A stretch of DNA of 64,000 nt from Corynebacterium canis. GTDB lineage: Bacteria > Actinomycetota > Actinomycetes > Mycobacteriales > Mycobacteriaceae. Below the pieces are notes generated by a model. The model was not told the origin of the DNA, ran no database searches, and saw only the letters and a list, made by a program, of their open reading frames with translations. Made by a program: the position numbers and the translations under genes. Where the stretch lies: contig NZ_CP047080.1 in assembly GCF_030408595.1 (NCBI RefSeq), forward strand, positions 1,757,247 through 1,821,246. The letters run 5' to 3'. Below are positions 8,365 to 17,802 of the stretch, one piece after another; positions within the stretch are counted from its first letter, which is position 1, and every line of letters starts with the position of its first letter.

Positions 8365-9708
8365 TTAAGAATTGTCGACAACCTTTTCTTCCCTAAAATT
8401 CACATCAGCTCGAAGCCAGCGAACGGCAATTGCGATTAAAAACGCAACAACAAGGAAATAAACTGCAATATACAACCAACCAATATCTCCGGCGGGAGCA
8501 ACATAGCCACTAATGACTGGCCCTACAATGGTAGCTACGCTAAAGCCAAACCCGAAGAACGCCATCCGATACGTTTTTTCCGGCCCATCCACATAAGGCA
8601 AGATCATGCCATATATCCCGCTGGTCTGTAATACTGCACCAACGGTTATAAGAATTATACCCGCCAAAAACAAAACTGTAGCTAACAAAGGTCTTGCAGT
8701 CTGGACAGCTAAAATAGGAAGAACACAACCCGAAGCAATGACGAGCGTGGAAAACATTGTATAAGTAGAAGCTCTGCGCCACACCTCAGTCCCACGAGAC
8801 AATGGGCGTTGAAGGATAACAACCAAGAAGGTGTTAAAAACCATCACTATACTTGCCGTCCACGGCGGGATCAAAGATTGTTGCGCTAACCAATACGGAG
8901 CAATAATCGTAAAAATAAACGTATGTAATGACAGTGCTCCGTTCATAACGGTAAGCAGAACAAGTTGAGTTGGCAGCCGTGATTTCACCCCAGAATCGCG
9001 CTTCTTTTCCCCAGCCTTGGCGCTATCCCGCGAGTGTTTAGGCAGCCATAGGACCAAAATGAGTAATCCAATAAAAAAGAGACCAGCGGAAAGAAAATAC
9101 AACAGGCGATAGGCTTCGGGGGTTCCAACACCAATGGTAATTCCGGCAATCATCCCCCCAATACCGAACCCCAGATTCCTCAGCATCCGATAGTTCGCCA
9201 ATAACATTGTGGATCGCTCTGGCGCATCACTGAACGTGAGAACTACAGATTGCGCTATAGGGCCAGCAACACGTCCCACTATTCCCGCAATAAGCCCACC
9301 GACAACACCGATAGTGAAATTAGGAGCTAAGGTCATCAAGAGGAACCCGACACCCCTTATTCCGCTAGTTACCCACAAGGCTCTGCGAGGACCAAAAGTA
9401 TCCGCCAGCTTCCCACCTGGCGCTAAACAAACGAGGGATACAATGCCCACAGCTGCGAGGATCATTCCTGAATCTCGGCCATCTATTGCCCACACGGTAA
9501 CAAAATAGAGGAAGGAGGTGCTGAGATAACTGCCTAAACCAATCGCATCCAAAAGCATCGCTGAATACAGAGCAAATTCACCCGGCGCAAACCTCGTTGA
9601 TTTTCTCACGAAAACAACCAACGCTGTATCCTCCTTAGCCATTCCCGCGTGTAAGAACTCTACGTTGCCTCTAAGTTTGGAATTTCTTCCCAGAAACGCA
9701 AAGCTCAT
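8365..9708 (-). CDS. Major facilitator superfamily transporter
   Basis: Multi-pass inner-membrane permease of 447 residues, about 12 hydrophobic segments in two halves with a charged central loop (WLPKHSRDSAKAGEKKRDSG). The MFS loop 2-3 signature appears as GGKLADTFGPRRALWV. Drug efflux is the usual role of such permeases but no substrate can be assigned. The first start at 9708 lacks a clear ribosome site; an internal ATG at 9642 (MAKEDTALVV) is an alternative. Base composition is clearly more AT-rich than the flanking core genes, which suggests horizontal gain. Confidence 0.85.
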   Translation of the reverse strand: MSFAFLGRNSKLRGNVEFLHAGMAKEDTALVVFVRKSTRFAPGEFALYSAMLLDAIGLGSYLSTSFLYFVTVWAIDGRDSGMILAAVGIVSLVCLAPGGKLADTFGPRRALWVTSGIRGVGFLLMTLAPNFTIGVVGGLIAGIVGRVAGPIAQSVVLTFSDAPERSTMLLANYRMLRNLGFGIGGMIAGITIGVGTPEAYRLLYFLSAGLFFIGLLILVLWLPKHSRDSAKAGEKKRDSGVKSRLPTQLVLLTVMNGALSLHTFIFTIIAPYWLAQQSLIPPWTASIVMVFNTFLVVILQRPLSRGTEVWRRASTYTMFSTLVIASGCVLPILAVQTARPLLATVLFLAGIILITVGAVLQTSGIYGMILPYVDGPEKTYRMAFFGFGFSVATIVGPVISGYVAPAGDIGWLYIAVYFLVVAFLIAIAVRWLRADVNFREEKVVDNS

Positions 9709-10107
9709 AGCGAGCGCAGTCGCCCACCTGGCGATGATTCTACATATAAATCAGCAAACTCCCCTACCTGATCAAGTCGATAATGTCGAGCGGTCGGGAC
9801 GCGGCATGGATAGTCTGGCTGGCAATCGCAACCATCGACGGCCTCGTCAAAGCCCAGATTCCGGTACTCGTACCGGCCATATCTATAAGGTCACCCGCTT
9901 GCTCGCTCGTCACCGGTACCCCAGTCAGTTTTTCGATACGGATATAGGGACAAAGTCGGGTTAGGACCCCTAGCAAGGGATAAAAAACAAGCCCCAGGTC
10001 GGCGGTTGCGCGAAACCTATCGTCGCAGGTCAAAGACTTGCGGCGCTCACCCACCGGGACGCGCGGGCCAGATAAAGTCGGGCGCAAGCGCCAATAAAGG
10101 TTTCGCA
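9709..10107. other. Intergenic stretch with a lone repeat end
   Basis: No convincing gene. A single copy of the 25-bp inverted end of the 179-bp repeat family lies at 9996-10020 (starts AGGTCGGCGGTTGCG, ends CCTAT), followed by CGTCGCAGGTC. A minus-strand frame of 124 codons overlaps the neighbouring lipoprotein gene and is not supported. Confidence 0.5.
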
Positions 10108-11094
10108 TTATCCAATAAATCCCTGCTCCTGCATCCATTCAAAGGCAACCTGGCTAGGGTCAGCGCCTTCAACGTCGACTTTATAGTTAAGGCCGCGCAT
10201 AGTGTCGTCGTTAAGCAAAACCGCAACTTCCGCAAAACGTTGTTCTAGCTCTGGATACCGTTGCAGAAACTCTGTGCCAAACACGGGGGCGGCGTTATAG
10301 GCGGGGAAAAACTGCTTATCGTCCTCCAAAACCACCAGGTTCAGCGATTGGATACGGCCGTCGGTAGTGAAAACCTCGCCGAAATCGCAGGCGCCATCGG
10401 CGGTCGCTTGGTACACGGTGCCGGTATCCATCAGCGAAATATTCCCTTCCGGCACGCCGTTGCTATCGCCCCTGGGCAAGCCGTAAACCTCCAGCATCGG
10501 GTTGAGGCCGTCTGTTCGAGAATTGAATTCCGATTCCACGCACAGGGTACGATCCGCAGCGGGGACCTTCGCCATGTCCGACAATGTGGCGATGCCGTGT
10601 TGGTCGGCGTACTCAGCGCGCACCGCGAAAGCGTACGTATTATTCAGCGGAGCGGCGGCGCCCCAGGTCAGGCCGTTCTGCGCATCCTCGTCGTGCACCG
10701 CCTGCCACTGCTCGTGCTGGTCCGGAATGCCGGTTTCGTGGCCAAGGTAGGTCAGCCACGCGGTGCCCGTATATTCGAAGAACACATCGGCCTGCCCGGA
10801 AACCATGAGGTTACGCACGGGTTGGGAACCGGGGACGTTGGTCATGTCCACCACGTCAAAGCCGGACGCCTGCCCGATCAACACGGCGATCTTGCCTAAA
10901 ATCAGCTGCTCGGTAAAGCTTTTCGACGTCACCACGAGCCTCTCCCCCTCCGCGCCCGAGACAGGCTTCAGGCTGCCTTCGCTTATCGACGGCACGGTGG
11001 TTGCTGATGGACGCAGCCCACAACCGCTCAAGCCAACAAGCATGGCCATGAGTAGCGCGATGACCTGCATCGTTTTTGTCCGCATGATGATCAC
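10108..11094 (-). CDS. Osmoprotectant ABC transporter, substrate-binding lipoprotein
   Basis: Extracytoplasmic binding protein of the OpuAC/ProX family for glycine betaine, choline or carnitine-type solutes. 328 residues; lipobox LSGC gives lipidated C25. Family features are VVTSKSFTEQLILGKI, DMTNVPGSQPVRNLMVSGQADVFFEYTG and EVFTTDGRI. It is the last gene of a four-gene operon and starts inside the preceding permease stop (ATGA overlap at 11091-11094). Confidence 0.93.
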   Translation of the reverse strand: MIIMRTKTMQVIALLMAMLVGLSGCGLRPSATTVPSISEGSLKPVSGAEGERLVVTSKSFTEQLILGKIAVLIGQASGFDVVDMTNVPGSQPVRNLMVSGQADVFFEYTGTAWLTYLGHETGIPDQHEQWQAVHDEDAQNGLTWGAAAPLNNTYAFAVRAEYADQHGIATLSDMAKVPAADRTLCVESEFNSRTDGLNPMLEVYGLPRGDSNGVPEGNISLMDTGTVYQATADGACDFGEVFTTDGRIQSLNLVVLEDDKQFFPAYNAAPVFGTEFLQRYPELEQRFAEVAVLLNDDTMRGLNYKVDVEGADPSQVAFEWMQEQGFIG

Positions 11095-11825
11095 TGTCCT
11101 TTCGGCCGCAGCAGCTGTTCAAAGACGCGGGCAATCCAGTCGATGAGGAGCGCTAAGAGGGCCACGAGCAGCGACCCTGTGATCAGCACTCGGTCCAGTG
11201 CAAGGTTTACGCCCGTGGTAATCAGCAGCCCTAATCCCCCGCCATCAACAAAGGTGGCCAGCGTGGCGGTGCCGACGAGGAGCACCAACGCGGTGCGGAT
11301 GCCCGCCAACATGATCGGTACGGCGAGCGGGAGTTCGATGCGGAACAGGACCGCCAACGCACTCATGCCCATGCCTCTACCGGCTTCAATGGTATTTCGA
11401 TCCACCGCGTCCAAGCCCACCATGGTGTTTTTCAATACCGGCAGGAAGGCGTACAGAATCAACGCGGACACCGCCGCTTTAAAACCAAATCCCAGCCAGA
11501 ACGCAAATAGGACCACCAGCCCGATCACCGGGGCTGCCTGGCCAACATTAGCCAGCATCATGACCGGAGTGGTCAACCAGCGGAGCGGCTTCCTTGTCAG
11601 CAGCACGCCCAGCGGGATGGCCGTGACCAGTACCACCAATGCGGCGACCAGCGTGAGGGAAAGATGCTGCATTGTTAATTCCCAAAGGTACGGAACCGTC
11701 AGGGTGACCTGTTCCGTTGTGGTGAGGTCGGCGTTAAAAATCCAGAGCGCGATCAACCCCAACGCTAGGAATATCGCCAGCGGTTGGATCACTAACGGCC
11801 ATATGTTTTTCCCAGAACTCTTCAT
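11091..11825 (-). CDS. Osmoprotectant ABC transporter, permease (third gene of operon)
   Basis: Inner-membrane permease of 244 residues, BPD_transp_1 type. Six hydrophobic segments are visible, with the EAA-like cytoplasmic loop around NTMVGLDAVDRNTIEAGRGMGMS (about 134-156) that docks on the ATPase. It overlaps both neighbours by 4 bases, indicating translational coupling. It pairs with the permease at 13038-13679 to form the translocation channel. Confidence 0.92.
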   Translation of the reverse strand: MKSSGKNIWPLVIQPLAIFLALGLIALWIFNADLTTTEQVTLTVPYLWELTMQHLSLTLVAALVVLVTAIPLGVLLTRKPLRWLTTPVMMLANVGQAAPVIGLVVLFAFWLGFGFKAAVSALILYAFLPVLKNTMVGLDAVDRNTIEAGRGMGMSALAVLFRIELPLAVPIMLAGIRTALVLLVGTATLATFVDGGGLGLLITTGVNLALDRVLITGSLLVALLALLIDWIARVFEQLLRPKGQ

Positions 11826-13045
11826 GACGATTCCACATCCGCATTGGTGCCCACCGGGGCAGGCGCATTGGCTGAGGTTTGGCGGAGTTCGGCGATGGCG
11901 TGCATGACCGTTTCCACATCAATGACGCCGTGAAGCACGTGACGAGGCCCAACCACCAGGGCCGAACCGCTGCTGGATACCAGCATGGTGTCGAGCGCAT
12001 CGTTGAGCGTAGATAAGGTGGATACCACTGGAAGATCCTTGGCGCGCCTGTTCAAAATCGCAGGCATAGTGCGCAATTGCTCCCGGGAAAGCCACGCCAA
12101 CGGGCGATGCTTATGATCCACGATCACCACGTGATTGTGGCCCGCGGCCTCGGCCGTGCGTATCAGCTGGCGGGGGTCATCACCGGGCTTGCCAACCGTG
12201 GCGGACAGCAAATCCACGTCCTTGACGCGTTTCAAGTTAAGCTGCTTCAGCCCGGCACCGGAACCGATGAAGTCCTCGACAAATTCATCGGCCGGTTCAG
12301 CGAGAATCCGCTCAGGTGTGTCGTATTGGACGATGTGCGCGCCGTCGTTAAAAATGGCGATCCAGTCCCCGAGCTTCAACGCCTCATCGAAATCGTGCGT
12401 GACGCACACGATGGTTTTGTGGAGCTCCGATTGGATATTGATCAGCTCATCCTGCAGGTGCTGCCGGGTTATCGGATCCACGGCCCCAAAAGGCTCATCC
12501 ATCAGCAGCACCGGCGGATCCGCCGCTAGGGCTCGCGCCACCCCCACCCGCTGTTGCTGTCCACCGGAAAGTTCCTTCGGGTAGCGGTCTCGATAAACCT
12601 CCGGGTCAAGGTTTACCAATTCCAAGAGTTCATCCACGCGGGCGGCAATGCGCTTTTTATCCCATTTCAGCATCTTGGGCACCATGGCGATATTCGCACC
12701 CACCGTTAAATGCGGAAGCAATCCACCCGCTTGAATCACATACCCGATTCCCCGCCGCAGTTTATCGCCATTAATGTGGGTGACGTCCTCGCCATTAATC
12801 ACAATCCGCCCCTCCGTCGGTTCGATAAGGCGGTTAATCATTTTCAGCGTTGTGGTTTTGCCGCAGCCCGACGGCCCAACAAAAACCACGATCTTGCCAG
12901 CGGGAATTTCCATGGTTAACTGGTCCACCGCGGCCTTTTTGGAGCCATACCGCTTAGTCACATTCTCAATAAGAATCGCGGCCCCGCCCTGGCCCGCACC
13001 CCGCGTGGCAAATTCCGCTTCAGTGTTTACATTCTGCTCAGACAC
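11822..13045 (-). CDS. Osmoprotectant ABC transporter, ATP-binding subunit with CBS tail
   Basis: ATPase of 407 residues powering the OpuC/ProU-type importer. Walker A is VGPSGCGKTTT (about 56-66), the ABC signature is LSGGQQQRVGVARAL, and Walker B is VLLMDEPFGAVDP. From about 265 to 390 lies a tandem CBS region (SATVGKPGDDPRQLIRTAEA, then LSTLNDALDTMLVSSSGSAL), known in OpuA and OpuC to sense ionic strength or cyclic di-AMP. It overlaps the upstream permease by 8 bp and the next by 4 bp. Confidence 0.95.
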   Translation of the reverse strand: MSEQNVNTEAEFATRGAGQGGAAILIENVTKRYGSKKAAVDQLTMEIPAGKIVVFVGPSGCGKTTTLKMINRLIEPTEGRIVINGEDVTHINGDKLRRGIGYVIQAGGLLPHLTVGANIAMVPKMLKWDKKRIAARVDELLELVNLDPEVYRDRYPKELSGGQQQRVGVARALAADPPVLLMDEPFGAVDPITRQHLQDELINIQSELHKTIVCVTHDFDEALKLGDWIAIFNDGAHIVQYDTPERILAEPADEFVEDFIGSGAGLKQLNLKRVKDVDLLSATVGKPGDDPRQLIRTAEAAGHNHVVIVDHKHRPLAWLSREQLRTMPAILNRRAKDLPVVSTLSTLNDALDTMLVSSSGSALVVGPRHVLHGVIDVETVMHAIAELRQTSANAPAPVGTNADVESS

Positions 13046-13679
13046 GAATACCCCTTGAGGTAGTTAGGCGACCTATTACAAGCAAGGCCGCATCAAGAAT
13101 AAGAGCCAAAATAACAACAGCGATAACACCAGTTGCCACCGACTCGAAGGAATTAGCCCCGCCCAGCCGAGACAAACCGGAAAAGATATAGCCGCCCAAG
13201 CCGGGCCCTAAAGCGTATGCGGCAACCGCGGCGATCCCCATGGTCATCTGGGCTGATACCCGCATACCTGCAAGGATGACCGGCCAAGCGAGCGGCAATT
13301 CAACGGTAAAAAACGTGGCGATGCGGCTCATGCCAATTCCCCGCGCGGATTCCACAATGGCGGCATCCACTTCCGATAAGCCCACCACCGCATTACGCAA
13401 AATGGGTAGGATGGCAAAAAACGTCACCACCGCAACCGCTGGTGTGACGCCAAATCCCAACGGGATAATCAGCAAACCAATGAGCGCGAAAGACGGAATG
13501 GTCAATCCGATCGCAGAAATTCCGTTTGCCACCGCTGTCAGACGATCGCTGCGATAACAGAGCGCGGCGACGATAATGGCGAGCACGGTTGCCAATATCA
13601 GGCACTGCACAACGAGGCTCATATGCTGCCAAGACGCTGCGGCTATTTGTTGCCACCGCTCGGAAATAAAGTGCCACAT
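13038..13679 (-). CDS. Osmoprotectant ABC transporter, permease (first gene of operon)
   Basis: Permease of 213 residues and first gene of the operon. Five to six membrane segments are visible, with an EAA loop at RNAVVGLSEVDAAIVESARGIGMS. The ATG at 13679 has GAGGAA 9 bases upstream. The order permease-ATPase-permease-binding protein is the typical arrangement for OpuC-like systems of Gram-positive bacteria. The best-studied corynebacterium, C. glutamicum, relies mainly on secondary carriers for compatible solutes, so this ABC system fits an accessory gain. Confidence 0.92.
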   Translation of the reverse strand: MWHFISERWQQIAAASWQHMSLVVQCLILATVLAIIVAALCYRSDRLTAVANGISAIGLTIPSFALIGLLIIPLGFGVTPAVAVVTFFAILPILRNAVVGLSEVDAAIVESARGIGMSRIATFFTVELPLAWPVILAGMRVSAQMTMGIAAVAAYALGPGLGGYIFSGLSRLGGANSFESVATGVIAVVILALILDAALLVIGRLTTSRGIRV

Positions 13680-14112
13680 TACAAATCATTCCTCAGGATC
13701 ATTCCGCGGAGTGAAGAATATTTCCTTACACCCCCATGCAACCGAGCCTACCGAAAGCACTTCAAATACCAGCTGCACATCCACTACGTAGCGATATTGA
13801 GGCACTTCATCCCCTACTTGTTGTCGCTTTGGCAAACCGGTTTGATAGCCACTTGCAAATGCGGTGTTTGTGCTTGTTATCACCGAATTGGCGAACGATC
13901 GCTTTAGCGCCATTCGCCCGCTTGAAATCCATCACTCCACCAAAAATAGTGAGATGGATCATATCTTTATGTTTTTAGTCAACCGCGCGCAAACGGTGTC
14001 GCCTTACGCTCATTGCACGCACCAAAACCGGGCTTTAAGCGCGTGGGCTGGGGTTTCGCCCGCCGCAGCGCACACCTATATTGCGTATCGACGCCGCGCA
14101 CCCACCCCTTAG
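13680..14112. other. Region upstream of the osmoprotectant operon
   Basis: Holds the leader of the minus-strand operon. Two short overlapping minus-strand frames are present: 75 codons ending at 13686, and about 41 codons starting MDFKRANGAK after GGTGGAG. Neither resembles a known family; they may be leader peptides or relics. The first repeat unit of the adjoining cluster starts at 14113. Confidence 0.35.
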
Positions 14113-14779
14113 TCAGGCAGATTCGACATGCCGGGGCGCTCGGGTCGGTGTTTCCGCAGGAACACGAAGCCGCCATGTCAGATCTGCCTGAGGCAGATTT
14201 GCAAGGGCCGATCATTCGGGCAGATTCAAACCGCGCATGGGTGATTCGGAGTGCGAGCGCCCAAGGTTTCACGCGCGCTGCGCACCCAAACTTCGGCAGT
14301 TGGGCTTCGTTGTTGAGGTCGTTGTGCTGCGGTCGCCGGCCCACGAAACCCTCGGTCAGGCAGATTCGACATGCCGGGGTGCTGGAGTCGGTGTTTCCGC
14401 AGGAACACGAAGCCGCCATGTCAGATCTGCCTGAGGCAGATTTGCAAGGGCCGATCATTCGGGCAGATTCGACACACAGGTCATCGAGCGACGCCGTTTC
14501 CGCAGGAGCGCGAAATGGTCGTGTCAGATCTGCCTGAGGCAGATTTGCCAGGGCCTTTGGCTCGGGCAGATTCAAACTGTACGCGGGTGGTTTGGGGTGC
14601 GAACGTCCAAGGTTTCGCGGCGCTGCGGACCCAAACTTCGGCGGTTGGGCTTCGTCGTTGTGGCTACTGTGCTGCAAACTCCGGCCCGCGAAACCCTCGG
14701 TCAGGCAGATTCGACATGCCGGGGCGCTCAAGTCAGCGTTTCCGCAGGAGCGCGAAACCGCCGTGTCAGATCTGCCTGA
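14113..14779. repeat. Cluster of four 79-bp inverted-end repeat units
   Basis: Four units at 14113-14191, 14356-14434, 14461-14537 and 14701-14779. Each starts with TCAGGCAGATTCGACA (the third with GGGCAGATTCGACA) and ends with TGTCAGATCTGCCTGA, which are inverted repeats with two central differences, and has TTTCCGCAGGA inside. The linkers after units 1 and 3 (164 and 163 bp) are homologous, so the cluster is a duplication with a period near 346 bp. A 320-codon minus-strand frame crosses the whole cluster but is a by-product of repeat composition. Confidence 0.85.
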
Positions 14780-14948
14780 GGCAGATTTGTCGGGGCCAGA
14801 TGGCTCGAAACAACTCAAGCTGGGCAAGGCAGGTGAGGGTGCGGCAGCGGGTGTTCGGGCTGGCTGAGTCACAACCCGGGCGGCATTCGGCGAGCGCGCG
14901 GGGGTGCGACCTATCGGCGCAGGTGGGGCGACGCCGCGCACCCGCCTG

Positions 14949-17237
14949 CTAGCTGCCGGAGGTCACACGGTACACGTCGAAGACGCCTTCAATGTTTCGG
15001 AGTTGCGTCATGAGGGAGCCGAGCTGCTTGGTATCGGATACCTCAAAGGTAAAGCGCGCCACGGCCACATGGTCCTCCGCCGAATGAGAATTCATGGCTA
15101 CCACCGCAACCTTTTGCTCGTTGATCACGCGGGTGAGCTCGAACAAGAGGCCGTGGCGGTCTAGGGCCTCCAATTGCAGCGTCGCGGCGAAGGCGCTGTG
15201 CCCCTGGGAGGCCCACTGGACCTCGATAAGGCGTTCGGGCTCTTCGCGGAGCTTTTCGGCATTCGTGCAATCTGTTCGATGCACGGAAACGCCACCGCCA
15301 CGGGTGACAAAGCCGAAAATGGCATCCCCCGGAACCGGCATACAGCAGCGCGCGAGCTTGGCCATAATGTCCGGGCTCCCCTCCACCAGCACGCCGGTGC
15401 CTTCGGATGAGGATGCAGGTTTGCGGCGCTGCGCCACGAGCTCGCTAAATGGGGTGCGGGCGGCGAGCGCGTCGGTTGCATCTTCTTGGTCGCCGAAAAT
15501 GGCTACCAAGCGATTGGCCACGTGGTGTGCGGACACTGAGCCTGCCCCGATGGCCGTGTACAGGGCGTCGACATCCGCGTAGTGCAGCTCAGCGGCCACG
15601 GCCTTCATGGATTGCGAGGTAAACAGCCGGTGCAGCGGCAACCCACCGCGCTGCACCTCGGCGGCGAGCGCATCACGGCCGGCCTCGATGGACTCCTCGC
15701 GGCGCTCCTTGGCAAACCACTGGCGGATCTTGGCCTTCGCGCGCGGGGACACCACGAACTTTTGCCAATCCTTGCTCGGCCCGGCGGTGGGATCCTTAGA
15801 GGTAAACACCTCCACGCGGTCGCCGGATTTCAGCGGCGATTCCAAGGCCACCAGCTTGCCATTGACCTTGGCGCCGATGCAGCGGTGGCCGACCTCGGTG
15901 TGCACCGCATAGGCGAAATCCACGGGGGTGGCGTTCACCGGCAGGTTGATCACATCGCCCTTCGGCGTAAACACGAAAATCTGTTTGGCGGTGAGGTCGT
16001 ACCGCAGGCTATCCAAAAACTCGTTCGGGTCGGCGGCTTCCTTTTGCCAATCCAGCAACTGGCGCATCCACGCCATCTGGTCCACCTCGGACTGCTCGCC
16101 GCTGTGATTGCCCTTGGTTTCCTTGTACCGCCAGTGCGCCGCGATGCCGTACTCCGCGTTATAGTGCATCTCGTGCGTGCGGACCTGCACCTCCAGCGGC
16201 TTACCCCCCGGCCCCATCACCGTCGTGTGCAACGATTGGTACACGCCGAAGCGCGGGGCGGAAATATAGTCCTTGAAGCGGCCCGGCATGGCCGAATACA
16301 GCGAATGCACCGTGCCGATCGCGGCGTAACAATTGGGCACATTGTCCACGAGAATACGGATCCCCACGAGATCGAAAATCTCATCGAAATCCCGGCCGCG
16401 CACGATCATCTTTTGGTAGATGGACCAATAGTGCTTCGGCCGCCCCATCACCTCCGCCGGAATGTGGTTTTCCTTCATCGTGGCGGTAACGCTGGTAATG
16501 ATCTCCTGCAAGTAGCGGTCCCGCGACGGCGCGCGATCCGCCACGAGGCGCACGATCTCCTCGTACTTCTTCGGGTACAGGATGGCAAAGGACAGATCTT
16601 CCAGCTCCCACTTGATCGACGCCATCCCCAATCGGTGCGCCAGCGGGGCGATCACCTCCAGCGTTTGGCGCGCCTTTTTCGCCTGCTTTTCCGGCGGCAG
16701 AAACCGCATGGTGCGCATATTATGCAACCGGTCCGCGACCTTGACCACCAGCACGCGCGGATCCTGGCTCATGGCCACGATCATCTTGCGGATGGTCTCG
16801 GCCTCCGCCGCCGCGCCGAGCGCGACCTTGTCCAGCTTTGTCACGCCGTCCACAAGCCGGGCCACCTCGGCGCCGAAATCGGCCTCCAAATCCGCCAATG
16901 AATAGGACGTATCTTCGACCGTATCGTGGAGCAGCGCCGCCACCAGCGTGGTGGTGTCCATGCCGATCTCCGCGGCAATAGTCGCCACCGCCAATGGGTG
17001 CGTGATATACGGGTCCCCGGACTTGCGGAACACACCATCGTGCAGGCGCTCCGCGGTATCATAGGCGCGCTGCAGCACCGCAATATCCGCCTTGGGGTGG
17101 ATCTGCCGGTGGATGCTCACCAACGGATCCAACACGGGATCGATTTTCACCCGGGAGCCGGTCAAGCTGCGGGCCAAGCGAGCGGACATGCTACGCATGT
17201 TGACTTGCTGCTTTGCTGGTTTGCGGTCAAAGCTCAT
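14949..17237 (-). CDS. rel: Bifunctional (p)ppGpp synthetase/hydrolase
   Basis: Stringent-response enzyme that makes and degrades (p)ppGpp; 762 residues, the full Rel length. The N-terminal HD hydrolase domain has intact HDTVEDT. The synthetase domain includes [11 protein letters not shown] and RFKDYI, the RxKD form found in bifunctional Rel enzymes, then [10 protein letters not shown]. The TGS domain begins near [14 protein letters not shown] and the ACT domain fills the last ~75 residues. It is 7 bp downstream of apt in the conserved order lipoprotein-apt-rel. Confidence 0.98.
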   Translation of the reverse strand: MSFDRKPAKQQVNMRSMSARLARSLTGSRVKIDPVLDPLVSIHRQIHPKADIAVLQRAYDTAERLHDGVFRKSGDPYITHPLAVATIAAEIGMDTTTLVAALLHDTVEDTSYSLADLEADFGAEVARLVDGVTKLDKVALGAAAEAETIRKMIVAMSQDPRVLVVKVADRLHNMRTMRFLPPEKQAKKARQTLEVIAPLAHRLGMASIKWELEDLSFAILYPKKYEEIVRLVADRAPSRDRYLQEIITSVTATMKENHIPAEVMGRPKHYWSIYQKMIVRGRDFDEIFDLVGIRILVDNVPNCYAAIGTVHSLYSAMPGRFKDYISAPRFGVYQSLHTTVMGPGGKPLEVQVRTHEMHYNAEYGIAAHWRYKETKGNHSGEQSEVDQMAWMRQLLDWQKEAADPNEFLDSLRYDLTAKQIFVFTPKGDVINLPVNATPVDFAYAVHTEVGHRCIGAKVNGKLVALESPLKSGDRVEVFTSKDPTAGPSKDWQKFVVSPRAKAKIRQWFAKERREESIEAGRDALAAEVQRGGLPLHRLFTSQSMKAVAAELHYADVDALYTAIGAGSVSAHHVANRLVAIFGDQEDATDALAARTPFSELVAQRRKPASSSEGTGVLVEGSPDIMAKLARCCMPVPGDAIFGFVTRGGGVSVHRTDCTNAEKLREEPERLIEVQWASQGHSAFAATLQLEALDRHGLLFELTRVINEQKVAVVAMNSHSAEDHVAVARFTFEVSDTKQLGSLMTQLRNIEGVFDVYRVTSGS

Positions 17238-17244
17238 CTGCGCT

Positions 17245-17802
17245 CTAGCCCCTCAGTGAAGAATCTTCCTGCGAGTTAACCACGGTAAGCGGCAGCCCGG
17301 CAAGCGCCTGCCGACCCCCTAACCCCGCCACCTCTAACACCACCGCATGACCAACCACCTGGGCACCGCAACGTTCGAGGAGCCTGCGAGCCGCAATCAG
17401 CGTGCCGCCGGTGGCCAGCACGTCGTCGACAAGCATAATCTTGCGCCCCTGAAGCGGGATGCCGGACGCGGGAACCTCGAGTGCTGCCATACCATATTCT
17501 AGCGCGTACTCCTGCGTATGCACTGGTGGCGGCAATTTCCCCTGCTTACGCACCGCCAAAATGCCCAAGCCCAACTTATACGCCACCGCGGAACCCAGCA
17601 GGAAACCGCGCGCATCGAGCCCGGCGATCATATCCGCCCCCTGCTCCTCGCACGCGGCGGCCAGCGCATCGATAACCAGTTGGAACGCCTCGGCGTCGGC
17701 GAGCACCGGAGTCAGGTCTTCAAAAACCACGCCTTCGACGGGGAAGTGCTTGACGTACCTAATATTGTCCACCAGCGCTTCCCGCGCATTGGCATAGCTC
17801 AT
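17245..17802 (-). CDS. apt: Adenine phosphoribosyltransferase
   Basis: Purine salvage enzyme converting adenine and PRPP to AMP; 185 residues, usual size. The PRPP-binding motif is [13 protein letters not shown]. The adenine-side loop [20 protein letters not shown] and the PP-loop region near [10 protein letters not shown] match the family. Its start overlaps the end of the lipoprotein gene by 4 bases and rel follows after 7 bp, indicating one transcript linking purine salvage with ppGpp metabolism. Confidence 0.97.
   Translation of the reverse strand: MSYANAREALVDNIRYVKHFPVEGVVFEDLTPVLADAEAFQLVIDALAAACEEQGADMIAGLDARGFLLGSAVAYKLGLGILAVRKQGKLPPPVHTQEYALEYGMAALEVPASGIPLQGRKIMLVDDVLATGGTLIAARRLLERCGAQVVGHAVVLEVAGLGGRQALAGLPLTVVNSQEDSSLRG

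Noticed and set aside
9764..10138. Minus-strand frame of 124 codons
   Set aside because: Overlaps the lipoprotein gene end and a repeat end; no coding signature beyond a short stretch.
13979..14941. Long minus-strand open frame (320 codons) across the 14-kb repeats
   Set aside because: It is made of repeat units translated several times, has no ribosome site and no family resemblance.
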